A stretch of 64,000 bases of DNA from an uncultured Aquimarina sp. (GCA_947498815.1 CANMLU010000001.1:124001-188000); one strand, 5' to 3'. Counted from the stretch's first letter, positions 34,172-41,656 are shown. A program made the numbers and translations. The notes: generated by a model from the sequence alone, not told the origin.

Positions 34172-35155
34172 TCATACTTGGTGTTGTAACAAGTTTTCAT
34201 AAAAAGATTGACCAAAATCTTCGATAACAAGGCTTTCAAAAGTATTATCTTTTTTAGTGATTTTATTCCAAATTGTTAACCCTCGTTCGACTACTCCATA
34301 ATTATTAAAAGAGATGTTAAATTGACCTAATTCTTTATTTATTGAATTGACGGTAACAATGTAGAATCTTTTTATGTAAAGATAATTACTGGCGAAATTT
34401 GGATTTACAGCGAAATTTACTCCCTTTAGAAGGCTTTGTTTACTTGGGTATATTAGTATATCCGTTCTGGTAAAATGTTTTCTAAAAATTGCTCTATATG
34501 CTAATGCTGCGGATAAAGAATAATTTGAATCATTTATAAAACAATCGTCAAGAAAACTGAGATATTTAATAAGAGCTTTTTTCTTATCAGAATCTAGATT
34601 TCTCTTAAAAGTTTTATCTAGTTTATCTGTCAAATTTGAATTTAATTCTTGGAATATGTTTTCTTCAGGTAAATTATTTCTAAGATAGTTTTCCAAAAAT
34701 AATTCAAGTTTCGATTCTTTTATTTCCCATTTTGCAATACAAAATTGATTGCTTGAGAAATCTTTATCACCTATTACTTCGAACAAGGCAGTTCCGGGAT
34801 GATTTGCACCATAGAAAACTGGATTTTTAGGAAAATTACAACGTCCCATTCCTGTGAAATATGGAGGAGGATATAAATGTTCTGAGAATATATTGATATT
34901 TTGAAATGTTGATACCTCTCTTGCTCTGAAAATATTTAATTTAAAATCCTTGATTTTAATAGGCTGCAGTAGAGAGGGAAAAATGTTGAATTCTTTAGTT
35001 AATACTTCATCTATTTCTTTGATGAAGTCTTCCACGTTATTTTGATGTATTTCTGAGTTAAATTGTGGCCAATCAAAATTTTCAAGTTTTTTAATAGCTT
35101 TGGTTGTTAATTCAAGTGATGGGGAATTATTTAAAGAATCGTAATTTTCATTCAA
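34172..35155 (-). CDS. RES-domain protein
   Basis: 327 residues without a signal peptide. The segment LNIFRAREVS (73-82), GMGRCNFPKNPVFYGANHPG and TALFEVIGD with E126, and the later DILIYPSKQSLLKGVNFAVN carry the Arg, Glu and Ser signature of the RES domain. Known RES toxins degrade NAD+ and act with Xre-type antitoxins. Here no adjacent antitoxin of that kind is evident, and the protein is twice the toxin length with a 60-residue N-terminal and a helical insert (about 140-205). It could be a defence effector or a non-toxic relative. The neighbour upstream is a HEPN-like gene. Confidence 0.72.
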   Translation of the reverse strand: MNENYDSLNNSPSLELTTKAIKKLENFDWPQFNSEIHQNNVEDFIKEIDEVLTKEFNIFPSLLQPIKIKDFKLNIFRAREVSTFQNINIFSEHLYPPPYFTGMGRCNFPKNPVFYGANHPGTALFEVIGDKDFSSNQFCIAKWEIKESKLELFLENYLRNNLPEENIFQELNSNLTDKLDKTFKRNLDSDKKKALIKYLSFLDDCFINDSNYSLSAALAYRAIFRKHFTRTDILIYPSKQSLLKGVNFAVNPNFASNYLYIKRFYIVTVNSINKELGQFNISFNNYGVVERGLTIWNKITKKDNTFESLVIEDFGQSFYENLLQHQV

Positions 35156-35178
35156 AATATAAAGTTCTTATTTAATTT

Positions 35179-35349
35179 GTTACAACGCCAAATATCTGAA
35201 TCGGAGCAAGGCAGACATACCTTAGCCAATTGATTTATCCACGCATTTTTATTTCTTGTTTAATTTATGAAAATCTAGCGCCATTGCAAAAAGGAAATGA
35301 CTTTTCGATTTAGTATTAAATTGCTCTGATTTCATATAATGTTAGGCAC
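35179..35349 (-). repeat. attC-like imperfect inverted repeat between two accessory genes
   Basis: ATATCTGAATCGGAGCAA (35192-35209) is an imperfect inverted match to TTGCTCTGATTTCATAT (35321-35337). The outer ends are GTTACAACGCC (35179) and GTTAGGCAC (35341). GTTAGGC fits the integron core site GTTRRRY, and GCCTAAC, its complement, also lies just upstream of the gene at 36106. The size of 171 bp is near the upper range of attC sites. No integrase is in the window, so integron origin is an inference. Confidence 0.4.
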
Positions 35350-35352
35350 TTT

Positions 35353-36093
35353 TTATTTTCCGTCAATTTTATGACTAACAGCATTTGAACACTGTAAGTT
35401 AATTAACATTACCCAAGTAGTCAGTGAATTCAAAAACTCAGGAGATACGACGGTTTCGAATTTATCATAATCATTAAAGTATATTCCTAAAGACATTGAT
35501 TTAAATGTTGAATGAGATAGCGCATTACGGATATGACGAACATAATCACATTGCATTAATTTTTTAGCTTTTTGAGAAATTGGTTTTCGATTTCTTGCAG
35601 CTGTTTTTAAAACATTAATTGTTGGTCCTTCTTTCATATAGACTAATGATATATAAAGTCTAAAAATTAACGAACCTTGAACTTTCAATAATTCTTTTTT
35701 AATTTCAGGGAGCTCATTTGGAAATGGAATATCAAGATCAAGCTCTTTACTCACTTTTGGGTCTAAAATGGAAGCAAAGTAATGCCAAAAAATACCATTA
35801 TTTAGATGCTCCGTATCAGAATAATTAATGTCCGTAATGGAATCATTTATTTCATCCATAAAACTAGAATCTCCTAATAGATTCGCTATTTCATCAATGA
35901 GTGTTTTACATTCATTATGCTTTTTTATTAAATTATCATTGCCAGTGATTTTTTCAATTAATGCGATATCATCGGAGAAGTCCACATTAGGAAACAACTC
36001 ATTAACATTTATGTTTTGAGGGGGTCCTTCGTTTTTCAACCCAAACAGTTTGTAAAACTTCCTCAGCGCATTTCCGTATAAATCCGTTTCCAT
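35353..36093 (-). CDS. HEPN-like protein of unknown target
   Basis: 246 residues, mostly helical, no signal peptide. Near the C-terminal end, DYVRHIRNALSHSTF (183-197) contains R189-x4-H194, the Rx4-6H motif of HEPN ribonucleases. Such proteins act in toxin-antitoxin, abortive infection and other RNA-cleaving systems, although some HEPN folds are inactive. The rest shows no motif that I recognise. It lies about 200 bp upstream of the RES-domain gene, with an attC-like repeat between. Pairing as one system is suggested by position only. Confidence 0.6.
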   Translation of the reverse strand: METDLYGNALRKFYKLFGLKNEGPPQNINVNELFPNVDFSDDIALIEKITGNDNLIKKHNECKTLIDEIANLLGDSSFMDEINDSITDINYSDTEHLNNGIFWHYFASILDPKVSKELDLDIPFPNELPEIKKELLKVQGSLIFRLYISLVYMKEGPTINVLKTAARNRKPISQKAKKLMQCDYVRHIRNALSHSTFKSMSLGIYFNDYDKFETVVSPEFLNSLTTWVMLINLQCSNAVSHKIDGK

Positions 36094-36115
36094 AGTTTAT
36101 TGTGCCTAACAATTA

Positions 36116-36137
36116 TATAATAACAATTGTTATTATA
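36116..36137. repeat. Perfect 22-bp palindrome upstream of the HEPN-like gene
   Basis: TATAATAACAA is followed directly by its complement. It lies 23 bases upstream of the HEPN-like start, so it may be an operator or the stub of a cassette recombination site (GCCTAAC is at 36104-36110). Confidence 0.45.
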
Positions 36138-36874
36138 ACCCATTTAATAGGATTTGCTTTTAATAAAAAACTAAAATAACCTTATGTTTTGACATCTCTT
36201 TACGGGAAACCACAATCAGAGGTTACTTTCTCGGAAGAACTAAAAAAAACAGACCCAGACTTCCTTATAAAATGAAATCTGGGATCTTGAATATCATAAC
36301 CTTAACCTACAGAAACTACCTCCTATTCCTATGCCTTCGCACATCTACTACATTAAAAATCTTAGCCACATCTTTTAAATGTACTTCAAAGTCCTCATAG
36401 AATACTGCAAGAGAGAGGACAATGAAAATCAGTAAAGAACTTTTATCCGGATTGTCACAAAACAAAAAGTCACAACCCAATCATCATGTGGTAAAACCTA
36501 GAGCCACTTTTATAAAACAGATGATCACCAAAATCAAAAGACTATTTTCAGCAACAAGAATAATTTAAGTTGAGCAGTGAGTTGCCCCAACTCCATCCAA
36601 AAATGATCACCTATTTATGCTTTTTGATTGATTAACACAAGATTAACAAATAAAAAATCGCCAGTCCCGAAAAATGAAACTGACATATAGTATTCTTGTA
36701 TATATAAAGAGATTAAAACTAGTATCGATTGTAGACAAAACCTGAATCAAATGCTTAAAATTATTTTATGTAATTCACTGATATAATATTAAAAGTGATT
36801 TGTTTATGGATGAAAATATTAGGGCGGAAACTGAAAAGCCATAATAGAGTAAGTAAAATTTAAAAATTTTCATT
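36138..36874. other. 737-bp region before the peptide locus
   Basis: A/T-rich. It holds one possible 48-codon frame (36422-36568), listed separately. I see no clear TAnnTTTG box for the peptide genes; TATTCTTG near 36690 has one mismatch. Nothing else is recognisable. Confidence 0.5.
36422..36568 (+). CDS. Possible 48-residue basic peptide
   Basis: Open frame starting MKISKELLSGLSQNKKSQPN and ending in KRLFSATRII, with many Lys/Arg and no signal peptide. The start MKISKELL looks like a leader, but there is no GG motif, so it is probably not a RiPP precursor of the type at 36875. Upstream spacing is A-rich. Real coding status is uncertain. Confidence 0.28.
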   Translation: MKISKELLSGLSQNKKSQPNHHVVKPRATFIKQMITKIKRLFSATRII

Positions 36875-37063
36875 ATGAAAAAATTGAAATCATTAAGTTC
36901 TTTTGAAGAAACTGGTTTTGCAATTAAATCTCGCAAAGCCCAAAAAGCAATTACTGGTGGAGGAACATATACCCTCATAATCTCAGATTGTGGATCTGAA
37001 AACGAAGATTATGATAGGGATGAACAAGAATGTGACCCTTCCGTAACTGCAATAATTGGTTAA
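36875..37063 (+). CDS. RiPP precursor 1 of the grasp-with-spasm locus
   Basis: 62-residue GG-leader peptide. The leader (1-30) is MKKLKSLSSFEETGFAIKSR ending with AITGGG at 25-30. The core (31-62) begins TYTLIISDCGSENEDYDRDE and ends ECDPSVTAIIG. It is rich in Asp/Glu and hydroxyl residues, which are the partners for the ester or amide rings made by ATP-grasp peptide ligases. Two cysteines (C39, C53) are also present. It is followed 19 bp later by a second precursor and then by the maturation genes. The end motif DPxS-x-T-x-II is shared with precursor 2. Confidence 0.78.
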   Translation: MKKLKSLSSFEETGFAIKSRKAQKAITGGGTYTLIISDCGSENEDYDRDEQECDPSVTAIIG

Positions 37064-37082
37064 TAATCTAAAAACATTAAAA

Positions 37083-37253
37083 ATGAAACTACAAAAATTA
37101 AATTTGGACAATCTGGAAAAATTTAAAGTTAAAAATCCTAGCCGTATTTTTGGAGGAGGAACTTGCGTGGGAACTTGTTGTCCAGAGGAAGGACCAACTG
37201 GTTGTGAAGATTGGGAAGATGATGATCCAGCTTCTACCCAAATAATAGCTTAG
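37083..37253 (+). CDS. RiPP precursor 2 of the grasp-with-spasm locus
   Basis: 56 residues from the ATG at 37083. The leader MKLQKLNLDNLEKFKVKNPS ends in RIFGGG (21-26). The core (27-56) is TCVGTCCPEEGPTGCEDWED followed by DDPASTQIIA, with four Cys, nine Asp/Glu and several Thr/Ser. Another in-frame ATG lies nine codons upstream, overlapping precursor 1, but MKLQKLNL is the usual start of such leaders. The core differs almost completely from that of precursor 1 except for the C-terminal DP-x-S pattern, so one enzyme set probably handles two scaffolds. Confidence 0.78.
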   Translation: MKLQKLNLDNLEKFKVKNPSRIFGGGTCVGTCCPEEGPTGCEDWEDDDPASTQIIA

Positions 37254-37262
37254 TTATTATTG

Positions 37263-37298
37263 TTTTAGCTAGATGGATCATGATCCATCTAGCTAAAA
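37263..37298 (+). terminator. Perfect 36-nt palindrome between precursor and maturase genes
   Basis: TTTTAGCTAGATGGATCA is joined without a spacer to its exact complement, starting 10 bp after the precursor 2 stop codon. The hairpin ends in AAAA rather than a long T run. It can act as a partial terminator or as a 3' stabiliser, letting precursor RNA exceed maturase RNA. Confidence 0.75.
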
Positions 37299-37352
37299 AC
37301 TTAAATTTCGTTTATAAGTCGTTTTCAATCTATTAAATACCTTTAAAATAAA

Positions 37353-38330
37353 ATGATATTAATTTTGTCTAAGGAGTACGAAGAATCTACCAATAATGTT
37401 ATAGACTGGTTAGAATATTATAATGCTAGTTATTTCAGGTGTAATGGTGATAATTTTGATTTGAGCGACTTTTTCATCGAAATTTCAAACACTCATGAAG
37501 ATAAAATTTCTAATATTCCAGTTCCATCGAAAGATGTGAAAATTGTATGGTATAGAAGATGGGGTAACATTGGAAGGCAGTTCAAGATGAATGACGCAAA
37601 ATCGAATCTTGAATTTTACAATTCAATTAATAAATACATTACACAAGAAAAAAGTAAAATTTCTCATGCCTTTTTCTCGCTTTTTGAACACTCATATTGG
37701 CTTTCTAAACCTGCTATATATACAATTGATGATAAGTTTTTATACCTAAAGGTCGCAAAATCAACTGGAATAAATATTCCTGATACTTATATTTTAAACA
37801 ATAAATCAAGATTGCTCCATATACTCCAATCAGGAATAAAACTTATTTCAAAAAGTATGAGTAATGCACATAGAATTAGGTTTGATGGAGAAACTTATAT
37901 CCCATATACAGAAGAAATTACTTTGGAGGATTTAGATAAACTAGAAGAAACATTTTTTGTATCCTTATTTCAAGAAAAAATTGAAAAAGAATATGAAATC
38001 AGGACTTTTTTTTTAGAAGGTGATTTTTATAGTATGGCAATCTTTTCTCAATTTGATGATAAGACAAAGATAGATTTCAGAAAATATAATTTATCTAAGC
38101 CAAATAGAACAGTACCTTACAGATTACCAAGGGAATTACGAAATAAATTAGAGCTCTTAATGCAAAAACTCAATCTAAATACAGGATCAATAGATATAAT
38201 CAAGTCGAAAACTGGGAAATACTATTTTTTAGAAGTAAACCCTGTTGGACAATTCGGAATGACTTCATTACCTTGTAATTATTATTTAGAGAAAAAAATA
38301 GCAGAATTTTTAATATCAAAGAATAACTAG
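37353..38330 (+). CDS. Grasp-with-spasm system ATP-grasp peptide ligase
   Basis: 325 residues. Predicted to use ATP to activate Asp/Glu side chains of the precursor core and join them to hydroxyl or amine side chains, as in microviridin-type graspetides. The start MILILSKEYEESTNNVIDWL and the C-terminal ATP-grasp signature GSIDIIKSKTGKYYFLEVNP, with the Mg-binding D and the E-x-N, are clear, as is EYEIRTFFLEGDFYSMAIFS in the middle. It follows both precursors and precedes a SPASM protein, the arrangement annotated as 'grasp-with-spasm' in Bacteroidota. The bond type formed here is inferred from the family, not visible. Confidence 0.88.
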   Translation: MILILSKEYEESTNNVIDWLEYYNASYFRCNGDNFDLSDFFIEISNTHEDKISNIPVPSKDVKIVWYRRWGNIGRQFKMNDAKSNLEFYNSINKYITQEKSKISHAFFSLFEHSYWLSKPAIYTIDDKFLYLKVAKSTGINIPDTYILNNKSRLLHILQSGIKLISKSMSNAHRIRFDGETYIPYTEEITLEDLDKLEETFFVSLFQEKIEKEYEIRTFFLEGDFYSMAIFSQFDDKTKIDFRKYNLSKPNRTVPYRLPRELRNKLELLMQKLNLNTGSIDIIKSKTGKYYFLEVNPVGQFGMTSLPCNYYLEKKIAEFLISKNN

Positions 38331-38336
38331 AGTGAA

Positions 38337-38522
38337 ATGAATGATAAAAATAAAATTTCTCAATATATTATTGAAAAAAAATTGTTAAAAGAACTACCTG
38401 TCATCGTAAATAAAATGGCAATAAATAAAAAGGAAGATAAAGTTAACATAAGAACATTTAGGAGCAAATTTTATGCGACAAACAGAATGGTTTCTTTTGC
38501 TCCATACAAGATTATATTTTAA
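38337..38522 (+). CDS. 61-residue protein between the two maturase genes
   Basis: Small, basic, no signal peptide and no GG motif: MNDKNKISQYIIEKKLLKEL and then a second half with KFYATNRMVSFAPYKIIF. It starts six bases after the ligase stop and its stop overlaps the SPASM gene start (TAATG), so it is clearly translated within the operon. I do not recognise it. It may be an adaptor that holds the leader peptide or links the two enzymes, or a remnant of another precursor. Position argues for a role in the pathway. Confidence 0.65.
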   Translation: MNDKNKISQYIIEKKLLKELPVIVNKMAINKKEDKVNIRTFRSKFYATNRMVSFAPYKIIF

Positions 38523-39559
38523 TGAATTATTATTTAAATAAAAACAGTTATTTTAGATTATTTAGTAATTGTAGATTGATTAAAGGGTATAGTAGGTCAG
38601 CTATTTATGATTTGCAGAGGGAAGAATTATATCAAGTTCCGAATAGCTTTTTTGAATTATTAAGTTCAGCTAATTCAAAGAAAATCCAAGACATTTACCA
38701 TGAATATCCCGAAGAATCAGAAACACTTGATGAATATTTTGATTTTCTTTTAAGTAAAGATTTGATTTTTCTAATGCCAGAGTTAAGACATTTTTCTAAT
38801 TTCAAAGAAATCGATTTTAATTACCAATACCCTTTTTCTCTTTTTTCTACAATAATAGCATTAGACAATTCCAAATCCTTAATTTCTCATACTATAAATG
38901 TGCTTAATAATATTGAAGAAACGAAATGCAAATATGTCCAATTAAGATTAGGCTTAGGAATTGATATTTCGATGATAAAAGATATTATAAACCTATTCAT
39001 TAATAGAGAAATATTTCGATCAATTAGTATTATAATAAGTCAGAATGATTATGACCAGTTATCAAAGAACGAAAATTTAAAACATTCTATAATAAATAAA
39101 TTAATTGTCTACCAAAATCAGGAAGATATTCAAAATCCTCATAAAAGTAACCAATTAGAACCAGTAGAAGTTATATACATAAATGAATCGGATTTTCCTG
39201 TTTTCAAAAGCTTAAATGAGCTAAGGTTTCAAAATTTCCAACCTAATATTATTTCCTATTCTGAAGCGCTAAACCATAATTTATATTACAACAAAAAAGC
39301 ATATATTGCGCCTAATGGTGATGTTCTTCAATCTCCCTTTACGTCTAAGACTTTTGGAAATATAGACACAAAATCTCTATTGTCAATTATTTCAAATGAA
39401 ACCTTTCAGGAATATTGGAATATACCAAAAGATAAAATTGAAGTTTGTAAAGATTGTGAGTTTAGATATGTATGTAATGATGGGCGGATTCCTTTGAAAC
39501 AGGGTAAAGACAGTTATTATTTTGAAAAGAGCTGTACGTATGATCCTTACAACAAGTAA
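38522..39559 (+). CDS. Grasp-with-spasm system SPASM-domain maturase (no radical SAM core)
   Basis: 345 residues. The C-terminus has a SPASM-type cysteine set: AYIAPNGDVLQSPFTSKTFG, then VCKDCEFRYVCNDG (about 307-320) and a last Cys in KSCTYDPY. The N-terminal part starts LFSNCRLIKGYSRSAIYDLQ, which resembles a peptide-recognition segment. There is no CxxxCxxC motif, so the radical SAM iron-sulfur site is missing, as is usual for the SPASM partner in this system. It probably binds an auxiliary cluster and/or presents the precursor to the ATP-grasp ligase; its true role is not established. Confidence 0.85.
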   Translation: MNYYLNKNSYFRLFSNCRLIKGYSRSAIYDLQREELYQVPNSFFELLSSANSKKIQDIYHEYPEESETLDEYFDFLLSKDLIFLMPELRHFSNFKEIDFNYQYPFSLFSTIIALDNSKSLISHTINVLNNIEETKCKYVQLRLGLGIDISMIKDIINLFINREIFRSISIIISQNDYDQLSKNENLKHSIINKLIVYQNQEDIQNPHKSNQLEPVEVIYINESDFPVFKSLNELRFQNFQPNIISYSEALNHNLYYNKKAYIAPNGDVLQSPFTSKTFGNIDTKSLLSIISNETFQEYWNIPKDKIEVCKDCEFRYVCNDGRIPLKQGKDSYYFEKSCTYDPYNK

Positions 39560-39570
39560 TTATACAAAAA

Positions 39571-40494
39571 ATGCAAAGTAGTGATCGTAGAAAATTTCTT
39601 AATAATATAGGAAAAGCTATTATATTAATAAGCTTGCTACCACTTCAAGGTTTATGCACTACTCATGGATTAAACCAAGAAAAAGGATTGAAGCTTGAGT
39701 TCATTAAAAATATTAGATTCTTTTATGAAAGCTTTGTTGGAATATCGATTTCAAATAATTTCTATTCTAAATGGTCAGAGGAAAATATAATATATGTATA
39801 TCTATATGCTTCCTTACCTAACAAGATTAAACCTATTGAGGGGTTTACTAAGTATATGTATTTTGGAAATTCAATTAATGCTGGGAATAATAAAAAGCAA
39901 GAACTTGAAAAGCTCGGATATCATACTTTTTTATATAAAACAGCGGGTAATTCTCTTACTCAATTAAATAATAAATTGTTATCATATAGTTTGGAAGAAA
40001 TTTCATTTATTGCTTTTCATGAGCTAACCCACAAGTATTTTTTAAATTGTAAAATCTCATACGAAATAAAAGAAGCTGCCTGTGACATAATTGGAAACTA
40101 TCTATCATTGGAGTTTTCAAAGAAAGATAATGAATTAAAAGGTTGCAAAGTCAAAAAACAAATTAGGCGTATAGAAAAAATAAATCATACAATTAATCTC
40201 TATTCGCGTAGTATTGAAAATAATCAAAAAATAGATCACAATCAAATCTATGAAAAATGTGAGAAAGATATTTTTAAAACAATTGGAAGGAAGGATCAAT
40301 TTTTAATTGATAGATACGTTCATTGTGTTAACAATGCATTCTTGTTAAGATATAAAAGTTATAGTAAAAATTATTTCCTTTTAAAGGAACTGTATTTTAA
40401 ATTAGGTACTGCCAAAAAATTTCTAATTTTCATTTCTAATCTACCAATTGATGTTGAAAAATCTAAATTAGCGATATACCGAGAGATTAAATAA
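39571..40494 (+). CDS. Putative Tat-exported HExxH metallopeptidase-like protein in the RiPP locus
   Basis: 307 residues. The N-terminus SSDRRKFLNNIGKAIILISL has a twin-arginine motif followed by a hydrophobic segment, indicating folded export by Tat. In the middle, FIAFHELTHKYF (147-158) contains HELTH, and 14 residues after its second His EIKEAACDIIGNYLSLEF supplies a possible third ligand, Glu168, in the gluzincin manner seen in the putative-aminopeptidase family PF10023. The gene starts 12 bases after the SPASM gene. A role in leader removal or final trimming of the peptide in the periplasm is an attractive inference, but not shown by sequence. Confidence 0.68.
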   Translation: MQSSDRRKFLNNIGKAIILISLLPLQGLCTTHGLNQEKGLKLEFIKNIRFFYESFVGISISNNFYSKWSEENIIYVYLYASLPNKIKPIEGFTKYMYFGNSINAGNNKKQELEKLGYHTFLYKTAGNSLTQLNNKLLSYSLEEISFIAFHELTHKYFLNCKISYEIKEAACDIIGNYLSLEFSKKDNELKGCKVKKQIRRIEKINHTINLYSRSIENNQKIDHNQIYEKCEKDIFKTIGRKDQFLIDRYVHCVNNAFLLRYKSYSKNYFLLKELYFKLGTAKKFLIFISNLPIDVEKSKLAIYREIK

Positions 40495-40529
40495 TAAAAA
40501 ATTATAATTAAAAAAGAACAACTATCAAA

Positions 40530-41384
40530 ATGAAATCATTATTAAACTTTGTAGTATTAATTTTTACAATGATAAGCTGTAAATCAGATTTTAGTAAAAA
40601 CTCTAAAGATTATAAACTGATTCAGGAAGATGGTATATCTGTCGAAGTATTTGACTCTACAGTTACTGATGAAAATAGATATACCAGTAATAATATAACA
40701 TTCAAAAAACATACAGAATTCATATATTCTTACAAGCATATTACAACTAACGGGGCGGTATATTTTTTTGAGGAAGATCATAATATAGATGATTGGAGAC
40801 ATGCATGGAAATTCGTAAATTCAGATTCAATAAATGAGAACAGCATTTTAAAAGTAAGGATAAAAGTAAGACCCGGCTTACAGCCTTTTATAGCTCAAAT
40901 TCCTGATTATAATCAAACTATACTTCAATACGATTACTTAACTAAAAATGAGGAATCACCATTTAATTCTGTTTCTGGTGTTATTGAAAATGAAAATAAT
41001 ATATGGATGCACCCTCCCAGAGATAAATATTTTAGAATTCTTGAGTTAAACCCTTTTCCTTTTATCAAAGCTCCCTTTAAAGTCGGAAACAAATGGGATT
41101 GGTCTTTAAAAATAGGAAGTGCTTGGGGAGACCAACGTTGGAAAACTTGGCGGGGTGCTATTGAAAATAAATACAATTATAAAATAACAAGTAAAAAGAA
41201 ATTAAATACAAAATTTGGAAAAATTGAATGTTATGAAATACAAGCAGGGGCAACAAGTAGAATTGGCAAAACTAAATTAACTGCTTTATTTAATCCTGAA
41301 TATGGATTTGTTGAATTGCGCTATACCAATATTGATGGTAGTAAAACTATGCTAAAACTAGAGGAGCTAATAAAAGAACAATAA
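40530..41384 (+). CDS. Lipoprotein at the end of the RiPP locus
   Basis: 284 residues with the lipoprotein signal MKSLLNFVVLIFTMISC followed by KSDFSKNS. The body has several Trp-rich strands (NKWDWSLKIGSAWGDQRWKT) and ends in a pattern 'FGKIECYEIQAGATSRIGKT' then 'YGFVELRYTNIDG', similar to the TapB/DUF3108-like protein at 30003. It follows the HExxH gene by 36 bp. It may bind or display the mature peptide, or protect the producer; both are inference. The specific family is not recognised. Confidence 0.65.
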   Translation: MKSLLNFVVLIFTMISCKSDFSKNSKDYKLIQEDGISVEVFDSTVTDENRYTSNNITFKKHTEFIYSYKHITTNGAVYFFEEDHNIDDWRHAWKFVNSDSINENSILKVRIKVRPGLQPFIAQIPDYNQTILQYDYLTKNEESPFNSVSGVIENENNIWMHPPRDKYFRILELNPFPFIKAPFKVGNKWDWSLKIGSAWGDQRWKTWRGAIENKYNYKITSKKKLNTKFGKIECYEIQAGATSRIGKTKLTALFNPEYGFVELRYTNIDGSKTMLKLEELIKEQ

Positions 41385-41386
41385 AA

Positions 41387-41410
41387 AAGTCCCGTTGGGG
41401 AGCGGGACTT
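41387..41410. terminator. Bidirectional terminator after the RiPP locus
   Basis: AAGTCCCG pairs with CGGGACTT around an 8-base loop. The T run is better on the minus strand, so it may end transcripts from both sides, including the small minus-strand gene at 41534. Confidence 0.7.
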
Positions 41411-41533
41411 GATTTGTATATAAAGTTAAGGGACACTTTTGTCTTTAATTTTACCTGGGAAAAAAACCTCTTTGCAAACAACGCAATTGCAAAGAGGATT
41501 TAAACAAATGTATTATGGGGAATACAGTATTTT

Positions 41534-41656
41534 TTAATAAAAATTCAGGTGTATAAACTGTTGAATTAAGAAATAAGTCAAAAATATACAATAGGATACT
41601 ATAAAAACTCCTCCTAATATCATTTTGTCTTTCAATATCATTTTAAGCTTATACAT
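41534..41656 (-). CDS. Possible 40-residue single-span membrane peptide
   Basis: The frame reads MYKLKMILKDKMILGGVFIV followed by a hydrophobic stretch through SYCIFLTYFLIQQF. A basic N-terminus and one membrane helix fit a small membrane protein. It lies upstream of a minus-strand T-tailed terminator at 41387. No promoter box is evident. It resembles in layout, not in sequence, the two peptides at 46945 and 47143. Confidence 0.35.
   Translation of the reverse strand: MYKLKMILKDKMILGGVFIVSYCIFLTYFLIQQFIHLNFY

Noticed and set aside
36422-36568. Third RiPP precursor
   Set aside because: No GG cleavage motif and a basic C-terminus without Asp/Glu; kept only as a low-confidence small frame.
37056-37253. 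Longer start for the second precursor
   Set aside because: The extra nine residues overlap precursor 1, and the later ATG gives the standard leader beginning MKLQKLNL.
38522-39559. Radical SAM enzyme
   Set aside because: Only the C-terminal SPASM Cys set is present; there is no CxxxCxxC motif in the N-terminal part.
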